Source: an uncultured Peptoniphilus sp.
GTDB taxonomy: Bacteria > Bacillota > Clostridia > Tissierellales > Peptoniphilaceae
DNA length: 13,486 bases
Assembly: GCA_946999425.1 (NCBI GenBank)
Contig: CAMQDG010000041.1
Span: 1-13,486, forward strand
Reading direction: 5' to 3'
Positions 1 to 7,187 of this stretch are shown here, one piece after another. The stretch's first letter is position 1; each line of letters starts with the position of its first letter. The notes under the pieces were generated by a model. It worked only from the letters and a program-made list of their open reading frames with translations. It did no database searches and had not been told where the DNA came from. Made by a program: the position numbers and the translations under genes.

Positions 1-467
1 AAAGAAACTTTTACATTGATATTTGCAATTTTCTGTAAATTATAAACTAAATAATTTGCAATCTCTTTTGTAGCTATTACATATGAATAATCATTATAAA
101 CATAAATATCTCCAAGCTTATTTCTTGAGAAACCCTGGGATAAAATAGCCCCTAAAATATCTTTATGCCTTAAATTACCCTTGTAATCAATACGAATTTT
201 GAATGCCAGATTTCCTTCATATTCTAAATAATCAGGAAAAATTATTAGCATCGATCTTTCTGCATCAAAACAACCTCCATCAATTTTATAAGATAGAGGA
301 TATTTTTTTATAAATGAAATTGCTATTTTCCTCTCATACGGATCTAAAAAATCAGTACTCACTATTTCATGATTTTTTAAACATATTTGTATTTTATCAA
401 TTATCCTTTTTAGCTTATTTTTAATTTCTAAATCTTTGATAAAATCAAGAGAAATTTCTTCTACCAA
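1..467 (-). CDS. ylmH: YlmH-family RNA-binding protein, N-terminal part (runs off left edge)
   Basis: About 155 codons are open from a TTG at 465-467 to the window edge, so the 3' part is missing. The family is about 260 residues with a C-terminal S4 RNA-binding domain, which would lie outside the window; only the N-terminal and central parts are visible. Recognisable here are the segment DPYERKIA near residue 40 and the block RHKDILGAIL...RNKLGDI followed by YVI, typical of YlmH. In Bacillus YlmH is linked to ribosome quality control and lies in the division cluster next to sepF, as here. The TTG is chosen because it has AAGGA 8 nt upstream, no in-frame ATG occurs until far downstream, and the start overlaps the sepF stop by 7 nt, suggesting translational coupling. 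Family call is firm; the exact start is moderately supported. Confidence 0.85.
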   Translation of the reverse strand, partial: MVEEISLDFIKDLEIKNKLKRIIDKIQICLKNHEIVSTDFLDPYERKIAISFIKKYPLSYKIDGGCFDAERSMLIIFPDYLEYEGNLAFKIRIDYKGNLRHKDILGAILSQGFSRNKLGDIYVYNDYSYVIATKEIANYLVYNLQKIANINVKVS

Positions 468-898
468 GGAAACATTCCTTGATTTTTAAGTTCTTCCTTA
501 ACTCCGTCAACTTCAACTTTTTCCGGAGCTATAATGAATATGTCCTTATTAACTTTTTGCATTTTTCCATTAAGGGCGTATACAGCACCACTTACAAAAT
601 CAAAAATTCTGCCCTTAACATCATTATCAAGTTGTTCAAAGTTAAGTACAACAGCTTTATTGTTAATAAGATCATCAGCAACTTTCGCAGATTCATCATA
701 AGAAAGAGGTTCTTGAACGGTAATAATAAGATCTATTCCGCCAAGAGATGCTCTCGGTCTTTGTCTTTGAGGTTTTTGTACTTGTTGTGAATCTTCACTT
801 GTTACAGGTTGAACCTCTTCACTTTCATAATCATCTTCATACTCATAATCATCGCTAAAACCTATAGCTTTTTTAAACTTATCAAAAAAATCAGACAT
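461..898 (-). CDS. sepF: SepF, cell division protein (Z-ring membrane anchor)
   Basis: This is a 145-residue SepF, the usual length. Residues 1-14 (MSDFFDKFKKAIGF) match the amphipathic membrane-binding helix of the family. A very acidic linker (about 16-28) and a Q/P/R-rich stretch (about 38-50) follow, then the SepF core domain at about 55-130, with NNKAVVLNFEQL and the conserved FVSGAVYALNGK segment. By family knowledge SepF tethers FtsZ filaments to the membrane and organises the septal ring, in parallel with or in place of FtsA. The ATG has a strong AGGAGG at 903-908, which overlaps the yggS stop codon; the gap to yggS is only 8 nt. It therefore lies in one transcript with the HlyD-like gene, yggS and ylmH. 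Confidence 0.96.
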   Translation of the reverse strand: MSDFFDKFKKAIGFSDDYEYEDDYESEEVQPVTSEDSQQVQKPQRQRPRASLGGIDLIITVQEPLSYDESAKVADDLINNKAVVLNFEQLDNDVKGRIFDFVSGAVYALNGKMQKVNKDIFIIAPEKVEVDGVKEELKNQGMFPW

Positions 899-906
899 AC
901 TTCCTC

Positions 907-1599
907 CTAAATATTATAATTTCTAACTCCAAATATTTTTGAACCAACTCTAACCATATTTGCTCCTTCTTCAATAGCAATTTCATAATCATTGCTCATC
1001 CCCATGGACAAATATTTCATTTCAAGGCCTTTGTAGCCCTTACTTTTTATTTTTTCTTTCATATTAAACATATTTTTAAAACATGTTCTTAATAATTTTT
1101 CATCATCAGTATTAGGTGCTATTGCCATTAAACCCATAATTTTAATATGTTCAAATTCTAAAAGACTCTTAACAAATTTTTCTGTATCTCTAAGTTCAAT
1201 GCCTCCTTTTGTAGATTCATCTCCTATATTAATTTGAATCAGACAATTAACTTTAATGTTATCCTCGCCTGCACGTTTTTCTATTTCCTTTGCAAGGCTT
1301 AATCTGTCTAATGAATGAATTAATTTAACTTTATTATAAATAAATTTTACTTTATTACTTTGAAGATTGCCAATCATATGATAATTTACTTTATCTTTTA
1401 AAACTTCCATCTTCTTAGTAAGCTCTTGAACTTTGTTCTCTCCAATATCTTTTACTCCAAGTTCTATCGCTTTTTCTATTATATCAATTCCATGAGTTTT
1501 TGTAACTGCAATAAGTTTAACTTTTTCTCCTGTTATAGATCTTTTTTCTGCAAGTTCAATATTATTTAAAACTTCTTCAAGATTTTTTTTAATATCCAT
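907..1599 (-). CDS. yggS: YggS-family pyridoxal 5'-phosphate homeostasis protein
   Basis: A 230-residue full-length member of the YggS/PROSC/YlmE family, an alanine-racemase-like single-domain barrel that binds PLP but has no known enzymatic turnover; it buffers cytoplasmic PLP and affects vitamin B6 and amino-acid balance. The PLP lysine is K34 in LIAVTKTHG. Further family blocks are DIGENKVQEL (51-60), HMIGNLQSNK (74-83), IQINIGDESTKGG (121-133) and LSMGMSNDYEIAI (197-209) with the phosphate-binding MVRVGSKIFG after it. The ATG has AGGGGA 6 nt upstream, inside the 10-nt gap that follows the HlyD-like gene. Placement directly before sepF is a widely conserved arrangement in Gram-positive bacteria, although the functional link to division is not explained by the sequence. 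Confidence 0.96.
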   Translation of the reverse strand: MDIKKNLEEVLNNIELAEKRSITGEKVKLIAVTKTHGIDIIEKAIELGVKDIGENKVQELTKKMEVLKDKVNYHMIGNLQSNKVKFIYNKVKLIHSLDRLSLAKEIEKRAGEDNIKVNCLIQINIGDESTKGGIELRDTEKFVKSLLEFEHIKIMGLMAIAPNTDDEKLLRTCFKNMFNMKEKIKSKGYKGLEMKYLSMGMSNDYEIAIEEGANMVRVGSKIFGVRNYNI

Positions 1600-1609
1600 C
1601 TTTATCCCC

Positions 1610-2869
1610 TTAATTTAATATTTGAAAATCATCTACACTGCCAGGATATACAACAATGGCATCATTTATATTTATAGTTTTTTCCAATTTATTGTCAACT
1701 TCAATTTTTGATTCTCTATTTCCCCTTGAAACAAACGTATCTTCTCCAGATACCGATAAAATCTCTACAGGTAGAAACCTTACAAGACCATGTATTTCCT
1801 CGACATAAACGCCTTTTAATTTTCCCCTTGTAACTATTGCCTTAGATGGTATTTTATAAGATTTTTCTTTATTTATATCAATCTTTGCATCGTGTATTCT
1901 TTTATCATAAATTTTTTCCAAGTATTCAGTAGAATCTACAATATAAACACTTCCTTTAGTTTTTTCCGTATTTATATCCTCTACAAATCCCGAGATTATT
2001 GTTCCGTCTAAATCCACATTAATTGTGTCTCCAACTTTTATAGATTCAAGGCCCTTATTTGAGCTTACAGCAAGACATATTTTATATCTGAAATTATTTA
2101 TAAGCTTAAATAAAATCTCATCTTTTTTCACTTGATTTTTTGTTTCAAAACTTTTAGTCCTATAATTTTTCATCAAATAATCATAGGTAAATTTTGAAGT
2201 GTCGTCATTATATTTATATTTATCTTCCAATCCATCTACTTGGTAAGAAACAAGGCCTGATTCTTTTGAAGTGTATTGGATATTGCTTTTAGATATTTGT
2301 TCAAGTAAAGTTTGCTTTTGATTTTTAAGTTCTTCTAAGGGTATATCCCTATACTTGGAAAGCTCAGAAATATTCACATGATGCTTATTATTTAAATCTA
2401 AATTATTAATTTCTAAAATAGCTCCTGAGTAATATCTATTTTTAATATTATCTTGAATTCTCATTATAGCATTTATATCTTCATTGCTTAAATTATTTGA
2501 AGTATTTTGTTTAGAGTCTGATTTTCTATCTTGTATTGCAGCATTTAGCTTAATAAGCTCATCCTTTAACTGAGAGACATCATCCATTAAATTTATACTT
2601 ACAACTTCATACCCAGCCGGGATTTTCTGACCTTCGCTGGCGTTATAAACAGCTATTCCATTTCCGTTAGCTTTAAATACTTCTTCATCAAAAATTATAT
2701 AGGCTTTTGCCTCTATATTTTGTTTATACACTGTCATTATAGGAAAAACAGTTGTGTGTTTTGTATAAGCTCTTCCTCTTAGGGATCTATATACGAAAAA
2801 TAAAACCAAAAATATGGAAATAAATAAAATAATTTTTGAAGATAGACTTCTTTTTTTTATTTTTTTCAA
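1610..2869 (-). CDS. HlyD-like membrane-anchored adaptor protein of unknown role
   Basis: A 419-residue protein with a basic N-terminus, one membrane segment at about residues 13-27 and the rest probably extracellular. The layout resembles membrane-fusion (HlyD) proteins: a short barrel-sandwich half at about 55-93 (NGNGIAVYNASEGQKI), a helical hairpin region rich in E, K, Q and N at about 97-200, a second half-motif (SKESGLVSYQV), then beta-rich C-terminal repeats, including IPSKAIVTRGKLKGVYVEE and VRFLPVEI, typical of the C-terminal domain of such adaptors. No ABC transporter or other pump partner lies beside it. It heads an apparent operon with yggS, sepF and ylmH, so a role in envelope or division is possible but is inference. 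Start is TTG: AGGAG lies 5 nt upstream, an in-frame TAG lies just before, and no alternative ATG precedes the membrane segment. Confidence 0.8.
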   Translation of the reverse strand: MKKIKKRSLSSKIILFISIFLVLFFVYRSLRGRAYTKHTTVFPIMTVYKQNIEAKAYIIFDEEVFKANGNGIAVYNASEGQKIPAGYEVVSINLMDDVSQLKDELIKLNAAIQDRKSDSKQNTSNNLSNEDINAIMRIQDNIKNRYYSGAILEINNLDLNNKHHVNISELSKYRDIPLEELKNQKQTLLEQISKSNIQYTSKESGLVSYQVDGLEDKYKYNDDTSKFTYDYLMKNYRTKSFETKNQVKKDEILFKLINNFRYKICLAVSSNKGLESIKVGDTINVDLDGTIISGFVEDINTEKTKGSVYIVDSTEYLEKIYDKRIHDAKIDINKEKSYKIPSKAIVTRGKLKGVYVEEIHGLVRFLPVEILSVSGEDTFVSRGNRESKIEVDNKLEKTININDAIVVYPGSVDDFQILN

Positions 2870-2890
2870 TTTTTCTCCTAAACTATGTCA

Positions 2891-2920
2891 ATTATAACAC
2901 ACAAAAAATTTTCTATTCAA
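2891..2920 (-). promoter_or_regulatory. Predicted sigma-A promoter for the HlyD-like–yggS–sepF–ylmH operon
   Basis: On the minus strand TTGAAT (2915-2920) is separated by 18 nt from a perfect TATAAT (2891-2896). A start of transcription near 2884 would give a leader of about 15 nt holding only the AGGAG site before the TTG start at 2869. The -35 box overlaps the gpsA stop codon (2913-2915), so the promoter is nested in the end of the upstream gene. No terminator hairpin is visible between gpsA and this promoter, so read-through from der–plsY–gpsA is possible. Confidence 0.7.
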
Positions 2921-3920
2921 AAAAAATTTGCTCAATTTCCGCTTTTTTATCTCTTGTCATTAAAGTTTTAACAGCTTTCTCAGGATCCATTCCCTCATAT
3001 AAAACTTTGTATAATTTTCTGACAATAGGCATATCTACTTTGTGAATAAGACTTAATTCATAGGCTGCCTTAGTTGTTTTTATACCTTCAACAACTTGCC
3101 CAACCTCTTTTGAGGCTTCTTCTTTAGATTTTCCCTTCCCTATTAAAATACCTGCACGTCTATTCCTTGAATGCATTGATGTACAAGTAACAATTAAGTC
3201 TCCAATCCCAGATAGGCCAGTAAAAGTGTGAGGATTTGCTCCTAATACAATACCCAGTTTACTCATTTCATAAATACCCCTTGTCATAAGGGCAGCTTTT
3301 GTATTATCTCCATATCCTAAACCATCGCTCATGCCAGCTCCCAATGCAATAATATTTTTTAAGGCTCCTCCAATTTCAACCCCTATTAAATCATTGTTAG
3401 TATATACTCTAAACTTATCATTAGAAAATATATCTTGTACTTTTTTTGATGCTTCAAGAGAAGCCGAAGCACATACAACAGCTGTAGGTATGTCTTTTCC
3501 TACTTCTTCTGCATGAGAAGGACCAGATAAAACTACAAAATCGTTTTTAGGTAAAATTTCTTTTGCTACTTCTGATATTCTTCTTTGGGATTTAGGTTCA
3601 AAGCCTTTTGCTAAGTTAACTATAACCGTATTTTCATCGATATATTTTTTTAAATTATCTAAAACAGAGATAATAGCTGAACTTGGCGTGGCAAGTACAA
3701 TATAGTCACTATCTTTAACAGCTTCAATTTTATTTGTAAATTTTGCCTTATTCACTATTACACCTGGCAAATATTTTTTATTTTCTTTTGTTTCTATTAA
3801 ATCATTTAAAACTGCTTCATCTCTTAAATACATATTAGTATCAAAACCATTATTAGATAAAAGATATGTAATTGCAGTTCCCCAACTTCCGCCACCAATA
3901 ACAGAAATCTTATTTTTCAT
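2913..3920 (-). CDS. gpsA: NAD(P)H-dependent glycerol-3-phosphate dehydrogenase
   Basis: Makes sn-glycerol-3-phosphate from dihydroxyacetone phosphate in the cytoplasm, the backbone for phospholipid synthesis and the substrate of the neighbouring plsY product. From the chosen ATG it is 335 residues, normal for the family. The N-terminal Rossmann fold shows the dinucleotide motif GGGSWGTA (9-16), then VNLAKGFE (101-108) and LSGPSHAEEV (131-140). The C-terminal domain shows GGALKNIIALGAG (184-196) with the likely catalytic Lys188, then TGLSGIGDLIVTCTS (234-248) and SRNRRAG (251-257). A TTG four codons upstream (3930-3932) is in frame, but it overlaps the ribosome site GGAGGA that precedes the ATG at 3918-3920, so the ATG is preferred. 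The start overlaps the end of plsY by 11 nt, indicating coupled translation. Confidence 0.97.
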   Translation of the reverse strand: MKNKISVIGGGSWGTAITYLLSNNGFDTNMYLRDEAVLNDLIETKENKKYLPGVIVNKAKFTNKIEAVKDSDYIVLATPSSAIISVLDNLKKYIDENTVIVNLAKGFEPKSQRRISEVAKEILPKNDFVVLSGPSHAEEVGKDIPTAVVCASASLEASKKVQDIFSNDKFRVYTNNDLIGVEIGGALKNIIALGAGMSDGLGYGDNTKAALMTRGIYEMSKLGIVLGANPHTFTGLSGIGDLIVTCTSMHSRNRRAGILIGKGKSKEEASKEVGQVVEGIKTTKAAYELSLIHKVDMPIVRKLYKVLYEGMDPEKAVKTLMTRDKKAEIEQIFFE

Positions 3921-4500
3921 TTTTTCCTCCAAGTTTTAATTCTTTTCCCTCTATAATTCTTTTTATATTGCTTTTGTGCCTTACTATTCCAAGAAGACAG
4001 ATTATAACAATTACAATATTTTCAGAGAGAGAATATGAACCGAATCCTATATAAGAAACTAATATGGCAAGTAAAAATAAAATTGAGCTTAAACTAACAA
4101 TTTTTATAGAAAGTAAGCTAATTAGCATGATAATGCCTGGTATAAAAGTAAGTTTTATACTTATGAGTATAAAGGCGCCGAGACTTGTTGCAACTCCTTT
4201 TCCCCCTTTAAATTTCATATAAAATGGGAAATCATGGCCCAATACACAAAATAAAACCCCTAAAAATAAATATTCAGGGAAAAATTTTTTCAATAATGAA
4301 ACAACCAATATGCCTTTTAGCATATCGATGATAAAGGTTAAGATTCCAATTTTTTTGCCAAAAACTCTCATGGCATTTGTCGTTCCGGCATTTCCACTTC
4401 CGTAATTTCTAACATCTTTTTTTAAAAGTAATTTTCCAAGTATAAAAGAACCTGATATTGAACCTATAAGATAAGAAATGACTAAAACAATAAATATCAT
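3910..4500 (-). CDS. plsY: Glycerol-3-phosphate acyltransferase PlsY
   Basis: Integral membrane acyltransferase that moves an acyl group from acyl-phosphate to glycerol-3-phosphate, giving lysophosphatidic acid. At 196 residues it has the usual length and is hydrophobic throughout, with about five membrane segments. The three family motifs are all present: GSGNAGTTNAMR at 34-45, GHDFPFYMKFKGGKGVAT at about 88-104 with the GGKG acyl-phosphate/glycerol phosphate loop, and RHKSNIKRIIEGKE at about 174-187. The ATG shares an ATGA overlap with the der stop (4497-4500), and its end overlaps gpsA. Substrate supply (gpsA) and use (plsY) are thus encoded in adjacent, coupled genes, as in many Firmicutes. 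Confidence 0.97.
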   Translation of the reverse strand: MIFIVLVISYLIGSISGSFILGKLLLKKDVRNYGSGNAGTTNAMRVFGKKIGILTFIIDMLKGILVVSLLKKFFPEYLFLGVLFCVLGHDFPFYMKFKGGKGVATSLGAFILISIKLTFIPGIIMLISLLSIKIVSLSSILFLLAILVSYIGFGSYSLSENIVIVIICLLGIVRHKSNIKRIIEGKELKLGGKNEK

Positions 4501-5816
4501 TCCTTTTCTCCCCTATTCTTTAGCCCTATAATTATTGGAACTCCATCAAAGGAATAGGCTTCTCTAATTTGGTTTTCAATGTACCTAATATAAGAAAAAT
4601 GAAATAATTCTTTATCATTTATACTAAGCAAAAATTTAGGAGGTCTTACTCCAACTTGAGCCCCATAATATAATTTTCCTCTTTTGCCTTTATCAGATGG
4701 AGGCTGATTCATCAAAACAGCCCTATTTAAAATGTCATTTAGAACTCCAGTTTTAATTCTATGGTTATAATTATTATTTACTAAAAGTATCATATCCAAT
4801 AGATTATTTACTCTTTGACCTGTTAAGGCAGAAATAAATAATATGGGTGCATAATTAATAAAAGGAAGTCTTTCTCTTATGGATTTTTCAAAAATTTTAA
4901 CACTTTTATTATCTTTTTCAATTGCGTCCCACTTATTTACTGCAATTATTATAGCTTTGCTATTATCATGAGCATAACCAACAATTTTTGCATCTTGCTC
5001 AGATACACCTTCAGTGGCGTCAATTAATAAGACACATACACTGGAACGCTCAATTGCAGTTAAGGTTCTTATAACTGAATACCTTTCAATAGATTCTGAA
5101 ATTTTTTTCTTTTTTCTTAAGCTTGCTGTATCCACAAGTATTAGTTCATTATCTTTATATTTAAAATGAGAATCTATAGAATCTCTTGTAGTACCAGGTA
5201 TGTCAGTTACAAGTACTCTTTCTTCTCCTAATATGTGATTTACAAGAGAAGATTTACCTACATTTGGTTTACCTATTAAGGTTACTCTGATTGAATCGTC
5301 ATCTTCTTCAATTAAATCCAATTTAAAATCTTTTACAACTTCGTCTAATAAATCTCCAACTCCACTTCCTTGCTCTGCAGAAATTGTGATTGGACTTCCA
5401 AGACCAAGTTCAAAAAAATCATAATAATTCTTCTTAGCTGCTTTTGAATCAAATTTATTAACTGCAAGTATAATATCTTTTTTAGATCTTCTTAGATAAG
5501 ATGCTATCTCCAAGTCATTTGATGATACTCCTTCGAGACCATCTAATAAAAATATTATTACATCTGACATATCAAGAGCTATGTCTGCTTGTTCTTTAAT
5601 CCCCGACATAAAAATATCTTCATCTTTTAAGTCTAAACCTCCGGTATCAACAAGAAGAAACTTTCTTCCTTGCCACGATGCATCGCTATATATTCTATCC
5701 CTTGTTACGCCTGGTTTATCCTCTGTAATAGATATTTTTCTTCCTACAATTTTATTAAAAAGTGTTGATTTTCCAACATTTGGTTTTCCGATAATTGAAA
5801 CAATAGGTTTTTCCAT
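4497..5816 (-). CDS. der: Der (EngA), double-domain ribosome assembly GTPase
   Basis: A 439-residue essential GTPase needed for 50S subunit maturation. Two tandem G domains are intact. The first has GKPNVGKST (10-18), DTGG (57-60) and NKFD (120-123); the second has GKPNVGKSS (182-190), DTAS (229-232) and NKWD (294-297). A C-terminal KH-like domain contains YYGAQVGVRPPKFLLSIND (about 383-401), the segment diagnostic of Der. An acidic linker (EEDDD near 170) joins the G domains. The ATG is preceded by a strong AGGAGG at 5822-5827 and by a good promoter. The stop overlaps the plsY start (ATGA), so der leads the der–plsY–gpsA transcript. Nothing is truncated or missing. Confidence 0.98.
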   Translation of the reverse strand: MEKPIVSIIGKPNVGKSTLFNKIVGRKISITEDKPGVTRDRIYSDASWQGRKFLLVDTGGLDLKDEDIFMSGIKEQADIALDMSDVIIFLLDGLEGVSSNDLEIASYLRRSKKDIILAVNKFDSKAAKKNYYDFFELGLGSPITISAEQGSGVGDLLDEVVKDFKLDLIEEDDDSIRVTLIGKPNVGKSSLVNHILGEERVLVTDIPGTTRDSIDSHFKYKDNELILVDTASLRKKKKISESIERYSVIRTLTAIERSSVCVLLIDATEGVSEQDAKIVGYAHDNSKAIIIAVNKWDAIEKDNKSVKIFEKSIRERLPFINYAPILFISALTGQRVNNLLDMILLVNNNYNHRIKTGVLNDILNRAVLMNQPPSDKGKRGKLYYGAQVGVRPPKFLLSINDKELFHFSYIRYIENQIREAYSFDGVPIIIGLKNRGEKE

Positions 5817-5839
5817 AACTACCTCCTATTCTTTGAAAT

Positions 5840-5868
5840 ATTATATCATTCATTAAATTTTGATTCAA
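5840..5868 (-). promoter_or_regulatory. Predicted sigma-A promoter for der–plsY–gpsA
   Basis: On the minus strand TTGAAT (5863-5868) and TATAAT (5840-5845) are spaced 17 nt apart. Transcription would start near 5833, giving a leader of about 17 nt with AGGAGG before der. It lies back to back with the exporter promoter; the two -35 boxes are only 8 nt apart. Confidence 0.7.
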
Positions 5869-5876
5869 TTCATTCA

Positions 5877-5905
5877 TTGATGTGATAAAATGACTAATAT
5901 ATAAT
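5877..5905 (+). promoter_or_regulatory. Predicted sigma-A promoter for the ThrE-type exporter pair
   Basis: TTGATG (5877-5882) is followed after 17 nt by TATAAT (5900-5905). Transcription would start near 5912, leaving a leader of about ten bases with GGTGG as the only ribosome-site candidate before the ATG at 5922. This position argues against the in-frame TTG at 5910 as the start. The intervening direct repeats of CATT (5871-5878 and nearby) between the divergent promoters could bind a regulator, but nothing specific is recognisable. Confidence 0.6.
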
Positions 5906-5921
5906 TGATTTGGTGGTAAAT

Positions 5922-6692
5922 ATGGAAATCTTAAGAAATGAGAGAGATGTTAGACAACTTATGAATATGGCAGTTTTGGCAGGTCAAATTTTAGTTAAAA
6001 ATGGAGCTGAAATTTATAGAGCTGAAGATACTGTTGAAAGACTATGCAAGTCTTGTGACGAAGTAGTTCGTTGTGACAGCTACTGTCTTCCTACGGGGAT
6101 TTTTTTGTCTATTGAATATAGAGGAGAAAGTTACAATATTTTCAAAAAAGTGTCATCTTCCAGTTACAACTTAGATAAAATAAGCAGAGTTAATGATTTT
6201 TCAAGAAAATTTGTAAATAAAAATCTTGAAATTTTAGACGGTATCAAACTTTTAAAGGAAATTGATGAGTTAAATCCTCCAGAAAGTTGGATATATGGAT
6301 GCTCCGCAGCTTTTGCCTGCGGATTTTTTGCCCTTCTTTTTGGTGGAGCTTTCAAAGATTTTATAGCTGCTTCTATATCCGGTCTATTTGTAGGATATAT
6401 TTTAAGCCATGTTGCAAAATATAAAGTAACTTTTTTTATTGAAAATTTTATGGGTGCTTTTCTAAGTGCTTTAATTTGTGTACTTTTAAACAAAATGGGT
6501 CTTGATAATAATATTGACTATTCTATAATAGGTGCAATAATGATTTTAGTTCCGGGATTTCCTATTACTAATGCTGCTCGTGATATAATGAGTAATGATT
6601 TTATGTCAGGAATTATTGGTATAACAAAAGCATTTTTTCAAGCTTTTGCAATTGCAACTGGAGTTGGACTTATTATTAATTTTATTAGGTGA
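5922..6692 (+). CDS. ThrE/YjjP-family exporter subunit (threonine/serine exporter, N-terminal half)
   Basis: A 256-residue membrane protein of the ThrE N-terminal family (YjjP type). The cytoplasmic N-terminal part carries the conserved NGAEIYRAEDTVER (27-40) and PTGIFLSIEYRGE (57-69) blocks. From about residue 122 there are five likely membrane segments (about 122-142, 147-165, 173-190, 200-216, 227-255). LVPGFPITNAARDIMSNDF (about 209-227) is characteristic of the family. Known relatives export threonine/serine (Corynebacterium ThrE) or succinate (E. coli YjjPB), so the substrate here is not fixed by sequence. In ThrE both halves are fused; here they are two genes 3 nt apart and presumably form one complex. 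The ATG at 5922 is preferred to the TTG at 5910, which would lie at or before the predicted transcription start. Confidence 0.88.
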   Translation: MEILRNERDVRQLMNMAVLAGQILVKNGAEIYRAEDTVERLCKSCDEVVRCDSYCLPTGIFLSIEYRGESYNIFKKVSSSSYNLDKISRVNDFSRKFVNKNLEILDGIKLLKEIDELNPPESWIYGCSAAFACGFFALLFGGAFKDFIAASISGLFVGYILSHVAKYKVTFFIENFMGAFLSALICVLLNKMGLDNNIDYSIIGAIMILVPGFPITNAARDIMSNDFMSGIIGITKAFFQAFAIATGVGLIINFIR

Positions 6693-6695
6693 TTT

Positions 6696-7175
6696 ATGAA
6701 TTATTTTTTTGAATTTTTCGTTTCTGCTTGTTCAGTATTTGCATTTGCATATTATTTTAATGCTCCAAGAAATACTATTTTTCAAACAGGTGTTGTTGCT
6801 GGGATTTCCTGGGTAATCTATAGATATGTTTATTCGATTACTCACAGTTATCTTGCAGCAGGATTTTTTTCTTCATTTTTTATAGGATTATCCGGAGAAA
6901 TTTTTTCTATAAAATTAAAGATACCTGCTACTGTAACTATTTTACCGGCTCTTTTGCCTCTTGTGCCCGGTGCAGGCATGTATTATTCTATGTATTATTT
7001 TACATTGAAGGATTATCACAACTTAAATAAGTATGCAACTCAAACAACTTATCTTGTTGTTTCTCTTGCTATAGGAATTGTTGCTTCTACAGTTGTGGCA
7101 AGGCTTATTAAATTATTTATTAATTCTAAAAAAGAAAAATTAAAATCTAAAAAAAAGCTCAACAAAAATAGTTGA
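6696..7175 (+). CDS. ThrE/YjjB-family exporter subunit (C-terminal half)
   Basis: A 159-residue membrane protein matching the second half of ThrE (YjjB, also called ThrE_2). About five membrane segments are visible (about 4-21, 30-47, 52-70, 78-98, 117-141). The diagnostic motif is IPATVTILPALLPLVPGAGMYYSM (split here: IPATVTILPALL at 77-88, then PLVPGAGMYYSM at 88-99). It starts 3 nt after the partner's stop with AGGTGA as ribosome site, so the two are cotranscribed and probably made in equal amounts. The last residues (KKEKLKSKKKLNKNS) form a lysine-rich cytoplasmic tail, and the final codons are encoded by the terminator hairpin described separately. Substrate unknown; small amino acids or dicarboxylates are the options known in the family. 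Confidence 0.88.
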   Translation: MNYFFEFFVSACSVFAFAYYFNAPRNTIFQTGVVAGISWVIYRYVYSITHSYLAAGFFSSFFIGLSGEIFSIKLKIPATVTILPALLPLVPGAGMYYSMYYFTLKDYHNLNKYATQTTYLVVSLAIGIVASTVVARLIKLFINSKKEKLKSKKKLNKNS

Positions 7176-7182
7176 GCTTTTT
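7152..7182. terminator. Bidirectional intrinsic terminator between the exporter genes and ftsH
   Basis: A 12-bp stem is formed by AAAAAGCTCAAC (7152-7163) and GTTGAGCTTTTT (7171-7182) around a 7-nt loop. A run of T follows on both strands: TTTTT on the plus strand, and seven T on the minus strand counting the A-run at 7150-7156. It can therefore end both the plus-strand exporter transcript and the minus-strand tilS–hpt–ftsH transcript, whose coding ends lie only 12 nt apart. The exporter's last codons and its TGA (7173-7175) lie inside the stem. Confidence 0.88.
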
Positions 7183-7187
7183 AATAA

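Noticed and set aside
479..790. Plus-strand open frame of 103 codons opposite sepF
   Set aside because: Low-complexity translation rich in F, N and K with no family features; it is a shadow of sepF, whose domain is clearly recognisable.
2886..2891. Perfect TTGACA on the minus strand just after the TATAAT of the adaptor promoter
   Set aside because: It lies downstream of the -10, and no -10-like sequence follows at the right distance before the TTG start.
2836..3045. Plus-strand open frame over the gap between gpsA and the adaptor gene
   Set aside because: It covers the ends of two real genes and a convincing minus-strand promoter, and has no ribosome site of its own.
3921..3932. Longer gpsA start at the upstream TTG
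   Set aside because: The TTG overlaps the GGAGGA ribosome site used by the ATG at 3918-3920, and the extra four residues precede the Rossmann strand that normally begins the protein.
5910..5921. Longer first exporter gene starting at TTG 5910
   Set aside because: This codon lies at or before the predicted transcription start and has no ribosome site.
6164..6493. Minus-strand open frame of 109 codons opposite the first exporter gene
   Set aside because: It lies wholly within a well-supported ThrE-family gene, has no ribosome site, and shows no recognisable domain.
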